Below, piece after piece: positions 51,926-59,729 of a stretch of 64,000 bases of DNA. Source of the stretch: Planctomycetota bacterium. GTDB taxonomy: Bacteria > Planctomycetota > UBA8742 > UBA2392. A program made the translations under genes and the position numbers. Numbering within the stretch: position 1 is the stretch's first letter; every line of letters starts with the position of its first letter. The stretch is from assembly GCA_020638675.1 (NCBI GenBank), contig JACKID010000001.1, positions 2,542,001 to 2,606,000 on the forward strand, given 5' to 3'. A model generated the notes under the pieces. It worked only from the letters and a program-made list of their open reading frames with translations. It made no database searches and was not told the DNA's origin.

Positions 51926-51955
51926 AGGCCCCTGCGGAAACGCAGGGGCCTTGTT
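51926..51955 (+). terminator. Terminator of the alpha-2-macroglobulin gene
   Basis: An 11-bp perfect stem (AGGCCCCTGCG with CGCAGGGGCCT) with a GAAA loop is followed by TGTTCGTTT, 24 nt after the stop. Confidence 0.8.
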
Positions 51956-52006
51956 CGTTTACGGCACAACCAGTTTCACGCGGAATCGCTACACAGCGCA
52001 GGTAAG

Positions 52007-53416
52007 ATGGAGCACATGGCACACACCAGCACGCTCATCGCAGCGCCCGCTCGGAACCAGTTGCCGGGCTGGGTCAAACAAGCGGCATCGGCCGTAGCGG
52101 TGATGACGCTGCCGGGAACAATACTGATCGCATCGTTGAAGCACACATTCCTCTGGGTCTTCATGGTGCGAGACTCACAGGTCTACGACGACGTGTTTGC
52201 CGCGGGCCTTTCCGGCTTCCAGGCCGCGACAATCGGCATGCTCCTAATCCTGCTGCTTGCATGTCGTGGCCGCGACTGTCTGAAGCGTGCATGCGGCGTC
52301 GTGATGCTGCTCGCAGCGTTCTTCGCGTTGATAGTCGTCTGGCACTCAACTCAGGCGTACGAGGGGGCCTTCTACCGTACGCTTTGGACGATTCGCAGCT
52401 CGGGGAGCATGGAAGCAACGCTTGCGGTGGTTCTGCTTGCGGCGGGCCCGTGGCTTCTTGCAGACACTCTGGATCGGGCGATCCTTCGCCCTACGGTTGC
52501 CGCGCCCTCCGCGCTTCGCGAGGGGCTCCACACAGCACTCTGGCTTGCCACGGCATCGGGCGTAGCGTTGGTGATGAATGGGCTGGAACACTTCGACTCG
52601 TATGGGCTGGCCATGGATTGGGGCCCCGTCGAGATATGGGTGGCAGTGGGTTTGGCGACGGCCTTGGGTGTGGCCGTCGCTGACCATGTCGCCGGCACCC
52701 ACAAGAAACGTCTCTATCGGGTGACCGCGTCTATCGCGCCCAACTTCCTGCTTCTTTTATTCGTCGGTGGTCTGCTGTTGCAGCAACGCGACGTCGCTGA
52801 AGGCCCGTACACGGAGTATCGCGCCAACGGCGCTGTAGAAGAGCGGGGCAGCCGAATGGCTGGCAAGCAACATGGGCAGGTGCTCAGGTATGATTCAGAA
52901 GGCAACCTGCAATCCGAGTCGTGGTACTGGGAAGGTCAGTTGCACGGGCTATACAAACGCTGGGACGAAAGCTCGCTGGTGGAACAGGGAGCCTACTGTT
53001 ACGACGCAAAAGTCGGCACCTGGAGCAGCTGGCAAAACGGCAAACTGACTGCGCAAGAGGTGTTCCAATGCCGATACGCGCCGCAAATCAGCAGGCACTA
53101 CTTTGAGAACGGCAAACTCTCGCACGAAGTGCGCTACGATGCGGATATGGTTCATGGCGTTGAAACGGACTGGTTCGAAAACGGACAGAAGAGCTCCGAA
53201 ACGCCGCTCCTATATGGATTCAAACACGGCGTGTACAGGAGTTGGCAAGAGAATGGCCTGCTCCATTCGGAGCTCACGTTCGTGCTCGACTACTTCTCCG
53301 GAGAGGAACGCAACTACGATTGGGACTCGGGTAAGCTGGCGAGCACCGAACAGCATGAACTCAGAGCGGAACGCGCCCAGCTAGCGGATGCACTCGACCC
53401 GGATTGGCGCAAGTGA
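52007..53416 (+). CDS. Polytopic membrane protein with C-terminal YwqK/MORN-like repeats
   Basis: The 469-residue protein has about 6 or 7 hydrophobic helices in residues 25-265, then a soluble C-terminus (about 270-440) with repeats of the YwqK/MORN_2 type (EYRANGAVEERGSRMAGKQHGQVLRYDSEGNL; WFENGQKSSETPLLYGFKHGVYRSWQENG). These match the repeats of the 33.5-kb lipoprotein. ATG 52007 and ATG 52016 are both possible. No transport or enzyme motif is visible. YwqK-like repeats occur in antidote-type and surface proteins. Confidence 0.65.
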   Translation: MEHMAHTSTLIAAPARNQLPGWVKQAASAVAVMTLPGTILIASLKHTFLWVFMVRDSQVYDDVFAAGLSGFQAATIGMLLILLLACRGRDCLKRACGVVMLLAAFFALIVVWHSTQAYEGAFYRTLWTIRSSGSMEATLAVVLLAAGPWLLADTLDRAILRPTVAAPSALREGLHTALWLATASGVALVMNGLEHFDSYGLAMDWGPVEIWVAVGLATALGVAVADHVAGTHKKRLYRVTASIAPNFLLLLFVGGLLLQQRDVAEGPYTEYRANGAVEERGSRMAGKQHGQVLRYDSEGNLQSESWYWEGQLHGLYKRWDESSLVEQGAYCYDAKVGTWSSWQNGKLTAQEVFQCRYAPQISRHYFENGKLSHEVRYDADMVHGVETDWFENGQKSSETPLLYGFKHGVYRSWQENGLLHSELTFVLDYFSGEERNYDWDSGKLASTEQHELRAERAQLADALDPDWRK

Positions 53417-53613
53417 ATACCCCGAGCGCACCCCCGTCCTATCCTTCGGTTGCCGCAGTGTGACCCGAAGACTCGCATTCAGTTTCCACTGTAGGGGCTG
53501 CAAATGACCGACGAGACGACGGCCGAGACTCGGATTGAATCTCCTCCACTGGCCAATGTCGCTTCTCGGCACTTGCTGATCAAACATTGCGTGGCGGCAT
53601 ACGCGTGCGCGCC

Positions 53614-54729
53614 CTACCTGCGTGAGTAAACGCCCTGCTTGGGAACGTACGTTTCGCCTTCGGTGTCGGCGTCGCGTAGTGCGCCAAGTTCGGTGACGCG
53701 CCAGACTTCGCCGTCCTTGACGACTTTCACGACGAACTTGTCGCTGGCCTTCGAATCAGTCTTTTTGAACACGACGGTCGCGCTGGTTTCCGTTTCGTCG
53801 CGCAGCCCTTCAATCTCCGGTGGATTGTCTTTCTTGTTCTTGTTCTTTTCTGCGCGGTCATCGCTGGCCTTGTGGACGCCCTCGACGTAGGCCCTGGTGA
53901 ACAGCCCAATGGTCGCCTTCTCGAGCCCCTTGCACAGCACACCGAAATAGCGGAACTGGGCGTCATTGCTGAAATCGCGCAGCGCCACAAACGCCATTGC
54001 TGTCTCGTTCGGCGTGGCGGACTTCAGCTCCGGCTTCGTCAGCTGGGGGCTGTCGGGCTTGCTGCTCTCGTAGGCGAACTCCAGCCCTGCATTTCGCATA
54101 GGCTCCCACGACAGCGCGAGCTCACCATCCTTTGATCCCTTGCGGTCCTCACGCCCCTGCTCCGCATTGTCTATGCGCCACTTGCCGTCTTCATCCTTCA
54201 CGACGTGGTAGCGAAACCATGACTTTCTCGGCTCGCCGACCTCCCACTTGTCATCTCTATCCTTGTAGCGGGAGACGCGCTCCTGGCTGGTGATGATCGT
54301 GACGCTGCCGTCTTCGAGCGTCTCTTCACTTTCAACGACGGTTTCCTTTCGCGCGCTCTGATAGCTGCTTTCACGGTTCTGCTCGCCGATCCGCTCCTCG
54401 CCCGCGCGGGCGGCAAGCTCGGCGCTGAACAGCCCCTTCTCAAGCTCCGAAAGCGCCTTGTTCGCCAGCCCGTTGTAAACGGTTTCCGGCGCGGGCGGCA
54501 AGTCGTTGAAGTCTTTTGGGTGGTTGGCAATGTTGGACCATGCCATCACCACGCCCTTTGCGGTGCTGGTATCCTGCGCGTCGAGGGCTATCTCAACGCC
54601 GAAATCAAAAACCGTCTCACCCGAGGTCTTGAACACAAGCTTGGGGACGGGCTTCGCCTCGTCCTGCGCGTTCACGAATACAGATGCGAACAGAGCAAAC
54701 ATTGCTGCAGCAACCACGACTCTTCGCAT
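53614..54729 (-). CDS. Secreted protein, paralogue A1
   Basis: The 371-residue protein has a signal peptide (about 1-21, FVNAQ) and a hydrophilic charged body. It resembles the 371-residue gene at 58463-59578 in length, signal peptide, the SGETVFDFG/SGDTVETF start block and the ED-GKWRI(D/N)-xExxR block in the middle. ATG 54729 is set by GGAGGT 5 nt upstream. The family is unknown to me; it is probably periplasmic or surface located. Confidence 0.65.
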   Translation of the reverse strand: MRRVVVAAAMFALFASVFVNAQDEAKPVPKLVFKTSGETVFDFGVEIALDAQDTSTAKGVVMAWSNIANHPKDFNDLPPAPETVYNGLANKALSELEKGLFSAELAARAGEERIGEQNRESSYQSARKETVVESEETLEDGSVTIITSQERVSRYKDRDDKWEVGEPRKSWFRYHVVKDEDGKWRIDNAEQGREDRKGSKDGELALSWEPMRNAGLEFAYESSKPDSPQLTKPELKSATPNETAMAFVALRDFSNDAQFRYFGVLCKGLEKATIGLFTRAYVEGVHKASDDRAEKNKNKKDNPPEIEGLRDETETSATVVFKKTDSKASDKFVVKVVKDGEVWRVTELGALRDADTEGETYVPKQGVYSRR

Positions 54730-54808
54730 TTCCAACCTCCGTTGAACAAGTCAGCGCAGCATAGAATGCACGCACCCCCTGTCGCCAACCTTCAGCAACA
54801 GGCCCGGT

Positions 54809-54836
54809 TTGCGAGAGGGCTCGAACGGTCTATAAA
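54809..54836 (+). promoter_or_regulatory. Promoter of GT-C-like gene B1
   Basis: TTGCGA (54809-54814), 16-bp spacer and TATAAA (54831-54836), about 18 bp before the first ATG. Confidence 0.4.
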
Positions 54837-54853
54837 AGAGCGCCCGAGCCGGA

Positions 54854-56590
54854 ATGCAGATGACCGACAGTGAACAGCCCGAAGAAGCGTCGCAATCCGC
54901 AGAAGCCGCCGCCGGCACGGGCGATGCACCGCGAATGCTCAAGCAGTGCGTGCTGGTATTCCTGCTGGCGTGTGTCTGTGCCGCCTACCTGCAGACGAAT
55001 CCGGGCCTTGTGCACTTCGCGGACGGTCACAGTGAGTGGTCGTGGAACCGCTTCGAGGGCATCCGCGAGGGCGACAGCAGCTACCACATCAAGGCCGCGT
55101 GGCTGTATCGCACGGGCGAAGTCGGCGACGCGGGCAAGGACTTTCACTGGACGCGCGAGTCGGTATGGAACGGGCACTTCAGCGACAAGGACTTTCTGTA
55201 CCACGTCTACCTTATTCCGTTCACGCTGCCGGCCGAAGACCAGTTCCACTGGCAGGCATTCACCAACGGCGCGAAGCTCGCGGCCATCATTGCGGGCGGG
55301 CTGTTCGCGCTTGCACTGCTCGCGAGCCTGCGGCAATTCAAGGTGCCCAGGGCGTGGCTGTGGACGCTGGCGACCGGCGGCTTGATGGGCGTCATCATGG
55401 CCGCGCGCCTGACCGAAGTGCGCAGCTGGGTGTTCGGAGTCTGCCTGGCCATGCTCGGCTGGGCGGCGCTGTGGCGCGGCTCGCGCCGCTGGACGTTCGT
55501 CGTCGCCGTGCTGTACGTGCTGTCCTACACCGGCTGTCACCTGCTGCTGGCGATGGCGCTGTTTCGCCTGCTCTTGCGCCAGGTGCTTGGCCCCGAAGAG
55601 GGAACGCGCAAGCAGGCGCTCAAACAGGACGGCATCCTGACGGGTGTCGTGCTGAGTGGGCTGGCGCTCGGCTGGCTGATTCATCCGCAGTCGTTTGAGC
55701 TGCTGTACATCTGGTGGGTGCAGAATCTCGTGGTGCCGCTCACGCATGCAGGCATCGCCGGTATCGGCAACGTCAGCGAGGTCCCGCCCGGGCTGCTGGG
55801 GTCGGAGCTGCGCGGCTGGCCTGTACTGACGCTGCTGACGGGCGCGACCTGGCTTTTTGTAGCCGTCGTGCTGCTACCCCTGTCTTCGCTGGTCGCGCGG
55901 ACACGTCCGTCACAAGCCGCTTTGGCAACCTTCATCATCGCGCTGGGATTCACACTACTGAGCCTGCTCAACGGGCGATTCGTGGAGTACGCCGTGCCGT
56001 TCATGCTGATCGCGTCGGCGCGCTGGCTATCCGACGTGCTGTCCGCGCCGGTGGCCCGGCAGCGGCTGGCCGGCTTGAAGCTGTCGGCACAGCGGCAACT
56101 GCAATTCGCGACCGCACTGCTGGTTGTGTTGCTCGCGATCAACCTGCTGCGCACTTCCGAGGAAATCGGCTGGCGCCCGCGCGCGCAGCTCGAGACGGTG
56201 GGTGTCTGGATGCAGGATCACGACGAATTGAGCGGCAAGGTGATCTACAACGTGAGCTGGGACTCGTTCCCCGAACTGCTGCTCTTTCGCAGCGACTGCG
56301 ACTACATCTGGGGAATGGACCCGATGTTCACCGCCGCGAACGGGAATACCAACTCGCGCCGCGTGATCGGGCTGATGGCCAAAGACACTTCGGCTTGGAG
56401 CGACGACCCGGCCGAAGTGTCGCGCATCCTGCGCGAAGACCTGCACGCTGACTACATCTTCGTGCACGACCGCGACCCGGGCTTCCCGACGTTGAACCGC
56501 ATGCTCGCCTGGTCGCGGGCCGGCGTCCTGCAGCCGGAGTTCGCGCGCCGCCAGCAGGGCATCGCGCTGTTCCGCGTCCGCACGCCGTAG
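54854..56590 (+). CDS. GT-C-like polytopic membrane protein, paralogue B1
   Basis: The 578-residue protein has about 10-12 hydrophobic helices. Its first extracytoplasmic loop carries EGDSSYHIKAAWLYRTG, with D74 and H78, reminiscent of the catalytic Asp in GT-C glycosyltransferases. The C-terminal soluble region ends in the block FRSDCDYIWGMDPMFTAA. It may transfer sugars from a lipid carrier, but this is inference from the layout. It is clearly paralogous to the next gene. ATG 54860 is an alternative start. Confidence 0.68.
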   Translation: MQMTDSEQPEEASQSAEAAAGTGDAPRMLKQCVLVFLLACVCAAYLQTNPGLVHFADGHSEWSWNRFEGIREGDSSYHIKAAWLYRTGEVGDAGKDFHWTRESVWNGHFSDKDFLYHVYLIPFTLPAEDQFHWQAFTNGAKLAAIIAGGLFALALLASLRQFKVPRAWLWTLATGGLMGVIMAARLTEVRSWVFGVCLAMLGWAALWRGSRRWTFVVAVLYVLSYTGCHLLLAMALFRLLLRQVLGPEEGTRKQALKQDGILTGVVLSGLALGWLIHPQSFELLYIWWVQNLVVPLTHAGIAGIGNVSEVPPGLLGSELRGWPVLTLLTGATWLFVAVVLLPLSSLVARTRPSQAALATFIIALGFTLLSLLNGRFVEYAVPFMLIASARWLSDVLSAPVARQRLAGLKLSAQRQLQFATALLVVLLAINLLRTSEEIGWRPRAQLETVGVWMQDHDELSGKVIYNVSWDSFPELLLFRSDCDYIWGMDPMFTAANGNTNSRRVIGLMAKDTSAWSDDPAEVSRILREDLHADYIFVHDRDPGFPTLNRMLAWSRAGVLQPEFARRQQGIALFRVRTP

Positions 56591-56596
56591 GCTTGG

Positions 56597-56625
56597 TTGC
56601 CCGGCTTCCTGCAACGGGCTACCAT
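56597..56625 (+). promoter_or_regulatory. Promoter of GT-C-like gene B2
   Basis: TTGCCC (56597-56602), 17-bp spacer and TACCAT (56620-56625). The -10 matches that of ompH copy 3. Confidence 0.45.
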
Positions 56626-56652
56626 TGCGGCTTCACGCTTCTCTGGGCATCC

Positions 56653-58458
56653 ATGGCTGATGTAGAGACCGCCGAAGCAGGCAGCACTCCCCCACCGGCC
56701 GAGACCTCCCCCGGGCGCTCCGTACTGATCAAGCAAGCGGTGTTCGTGTTCCTGGTCGCCTGCATCTGCGGCGCGTGGCTGCAGATCAACCCCGGCTTCA
56801 TGCCGTACGGCAAGGGCGAGAACGAAACGGTCTGGAGCTGGCAGCGCAACGAGGGTGCATTGCGCGGCGACACGCCGTATCACATCAAGTACGCCTACCT
56901 GCTGCGCACGGGCGCGATCGGCGATGCGGGCGAAGACTTTCACTGGACGCGGCTCTCGATCTGGAACGGCAACTTCAGCGACAAGGACTTTCTCTATCAC
57001 GTGTACCTGGTGCCGTTCACGCTGGGGGCCGAAGACGAGTTCCACTGGCAAGCGCTGATGAACGGCGCGAAGTTCGCGACCATCATCGGCTGGGGAATCT
57101 TCGGGCTGTGCCTGTTTGCGTCGCTGCGCATGCTCGGCGTCAGGCGCGCATGGCTGGCCACGCTGGCGTGCGGCGCGCTTATGGGCTCACTGATGGCCTA
57201 CCGCATGGCCGAGCCCCGGAGCTGGCTGTTCGGCGTGTGCATGGCAATCCTCGGCTGGGGCGCGCTCAGTCGCGGCTCGCGCAAAGCCGTGTTCGTGATC
57301 GCGGTGTTCTACGTGCTGGCATACACGGGCTCTCACCTGTTGCTCGCAATGGCGCTGTTTCGGTTGGTTTTCCGGCAGGTCTGGCGTCTGGGGTCTGGCT
57401 CGTTTTCCGGCACGGAAAAGGTGCCTGACCCCCTGCCGTCCAGACGCCGGCTGTTGATCGAAGACCTGCAGCTCACTGGACTCGTGCTGGCCGGGCTGAT
57501 TCTCGGCTGGCTGATTCACCCGGGCTCGTTCGCGCTGCTGAAGATCTGGTGGGTGCAGAACGTGCTGGTCCCCTGGGGGCATGGCGGCGGCGGGGTCATC
57601 GGCGCAATCAGCGGGGCGCTGCTCGGCTGGCCGGAGGGCGCGCAGCTGCCGGCGGTCCCGCCCGACATGTCCGGCATCGAGATGCTGCCCTATGGCCTCG
57701 GCAAATTGGGCGCCGGCGCGACCTTCATGCTGGCTGCGCCGATTGCGCTTCCCATTGCCTCGCTGGCGCTGAAACAGAAGCCGAGCGCCACGACGTTCGC
57801 GACCTGCGTGATCGCGGTCGGCTTCATCGTGCTGACATTCCGCAACGGGCGATTCCTCGAGTACGCCGTGCCGTTCACTCTGCTGGCGAGCATGTGCTGG
57901 CTGCACGGGCTGATCGCAACCGAGAGAGTGCAGACGGCGCTGAAGAAGACGCCGCCGCGCAAGTTGGTGGGCATCACCAGCGCGGCCCTCGCCGTCGTGC
58001 TGTGCATCAACCTGATCGTCGCGGGCAATGAAATCGGCTACCTGCCACGCGCCTACTATGAAGAAGCGGGCGTCTGGATGCAGAGCCACGACGAGATGAA
58101 GGGCAAGGTCGTATGGAACCACGGCTGGGATTCATTCCCCGAGCTGTTCATGTTCCGCAGCGACTGCGACTACATCTGGGGCATGGACCCGATGTTCACG
58201 GCCGCGCTCGCCAACGAGGACGGGCAGCGGGTGATCGAGTTCATGGACGGGCGGCTCGACCACTGGGGCGGCAACCCGCGCACGGCGTTCTACATCATGC
58301 GCGAGCAGTACGGCGTGGATTACGTCTTCTTCCGCGATGACATGAAGGACAGGGCCATGCTGCGCCAAGTGGACTCGTGGGCCGACGCGGGCCTTCTGCA
58401 ACGTCGCTACTACGACGAACGCCTCGGCTTCGCGCTCTACGAGCTCCCCAGGAACTGA
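56653..58458 (+). CDS. GT-C-like polytopic membrane protein, paralogue B2
   Basis: The 601-residue paralogue of B1 keeps RGDTPYHIKYAYLLRTG (D73, H77), HWTRLSIWNGNFSDKDFLYHVYL and the identical 18-residue FRSDCDYIWGMDPMFTAA block. It has a longer middle loop containing extra residues (about 255-280). ATG 56653 is preferred to an in-frame start 60 nt upstream because a promoter lies in between. The same membrane sugar-transferase guess applies. Its stop lies 4 nt from the stop of paralogue A2. Confidence 0.68.
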   Translation: MADVETAEAGSTPPPAETSPGRSVLIKQAVFVFLVACICGAWLQINPGFMPYGKGENETVWSWQRNEGALRGDTPYHIKYAYLLRTGAIGDAGEDFHWTRLSIWNGNFSDKDFLYHVYLVPFTLGAEDEFHWQALMNGAKFATIIGWGIFGLCLFASLRMLGVRRAWLATLACGALMGSLMAYRMAEPRSWLFGVCMAILGWGALSRGSRKAVFVIAVFYVLAYTGSHLLLAMALFRLVFRQVWRLGSGSFSGTEKVPDPLPSRRRLLIEDLQLTGLVLAGLILGWLIHPGSFALLKIWWVQNVLVPWGHGGGGVIGAISGALLGWPEGAQLPAVPPDMSGIEMLPYGLGKLGAGATFMLAAPIALPIASLALKQKPSATTFATCVIAVGFIVLTFRNGRFLEYAVPFTLLASMCWLHGLIATERVQTALKKTPPRKLVGITSAALAVVLCINLIVAGNEIGYLPRAYYEEAGVWMQSHDEMKGKVVWNHGWDSFPELFMFRSDCDYIWGMDPMFTAALANEDGQRVIEFMDGRLDHWGGNPRTAFYIMREQYGVDYVFFRDDMKDRAMLRQVDSWADAGLLQRRYYDERLGFALYELPRN

Positions 58459-58462
58459 TCCG

Positions 58463-59578
58463 CTAGCGCCATTTCAGGCTGTAGACGTCTGTCTCGGACA
58501 CGAACTCCTTGGTGACCTCGCCGTTCTCGCCCAGCTTGTCCTGCCAGTAGCCCGCATCGACGATCTTCCATACGCCGTCGAACTTCTTGACGCGGACTTC
58601 CAGGGCGCTGCTCCACTCATCCTGTTTCTTGAAGAGGACGTTCTTTGCGCCGTCCTCGCCGTCGCCCGTCGTCTCGATTTCGCGCTTCGCCTTCTCAGGG
58701 TCGTTGCCCGCCCACTCCTCGAACTTCTTGTCGAGGCCCTTCATGTAGCTCTTGGTGAACAGGCCCTCCAGCAGGTCGGTCCAGGCCTTCAGCCCCTTGC
58801 TGTGGATGGAATTGCCCAACTCTTCCCGAGTCGGAATCAGGTTCTCAAACAGCGAAAGCGCGGCCCCCTCCGGTGTGTCCTGCTTCAGCGCGGGCAGCGC
58901 TTTGCGATTCTCGTACTGGCGGCGGTAGAACAGCATGAAGTCGAGCATCGTGCCCTGCTCTTTCCAGGTCATCTTGACGTTGCCGTCCATGTCGACCTGC
59001 TTTCGCTGCTGCTCGATCCGGTTGATGCGCCACTTGCCGTCTTCGCCCTTGATGCAGGTGTAGCGCGTCTTGCTTTCCTCGGTCGTTTCCTTCCACTCGT
59101 CGGTCTTCCAGTCCTTCTGTCGGACCTTCACGGACTGCGTCGTTTCCACCAAGGTCGCCCCGACTTCGTCGATGGATTCCCCGGTGACCTTCTCCTCGCC
59201 GCGAGTGGACGAATAGGTGACCTCGCCCTTTTCCTCGCCGGCCTTGTCGGCGTCGCGGCGCTTCAGGAATTCGTCCGCCAGCAGCTTTGACTCGTACGCG
59301 CGCAGCGACTTCTCAAGCGCCGCATCCCATTTCTCCCCGACCGCGTCCATCGACTTGGACGTGCTTTGGCGATTGTCCGTGTACGCGCCCCATGTTTCGA
59401 CCAGCGCCTTGGGGCTGCTCTGGTCGATCGCCTTAATTGCATTGAACTCCAGCTTGAACGTCTCCACCGTATCGCCGCTGACCTTCCACTCGAACGGCGG
59501 CTTGGCGGTGTCCTGGGCGCCCGCAAACACAAGTGCGGATGCAACGATTGGAAGTGCAAGCAGACGTACGGCTTTCAT
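58463..59578 (-). CDS. Secreted protein, paralogue A2
   Basis: The 371-residue protein has a signal peptide (about 1-20, VFAGAQ) and a charged body with the shared KGEDGKWRINRIEQQRKQ block, FTKSYMKGLDKKFEEW and a C-terminal FDGVWKIVDAGYWQD region. It matches A1 in length and layout. ATG 59578 has GGGAG 8 nt upstream. It converges with B2. Function unknown. Confidence 0.68.
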   Translation of the reverse strand: MKAVRLLALPIVASALVFAGAQDTAKPPFEWKVSGDTVETFKLEFNAIKAIDQSSPKALVETWGAYTDNRQSTSKSMDAVGEKWDAALEKSLRAYESKLLADEFLKRRDADKAGEEKGEVTYSSTRGEEKVTGESIDEVGATLVETTQSVKVRQKDWKTDEWKETTEESKTRYTCIKGEDGKWRINRIEQQRKQVDMDGNVKMTWKEQGTMLDFMLFYRRQYENRKALPALKQDTPEGAALSLFENLIPTREELGNSIHSKGLKAWTDLLEGLFTKSYMKGLDKKFEEWAGNDPEKAKREIETTGDGEDGAKNVLFKKQDEWSSALEVRVKKFDGVWKIVDAGYWQDKLGENGEVTKEFVSETDVYSLKWR

Positions 59579-59729
59579 GTGAATCTCCCGGGGCTGATTG
59601 GGCCAATCTAGGCCTGCAATGAATACGTCCAAGAGGGCGCCGGGGATGACAGAAACCCGGCGCGGCGTTCTGCTAACTATGGACGCCTGAAAAGCCCAGT
59701 TTTCAAGGGCGTGCGCGGCTGTAGACTTG

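Noticed and set aside
53504..53629. 41-residue forward ORF with AGGGG upstream
   Set aside because: It overlaps the end of a supported reverse-strand gene and has no motif or comparative support.
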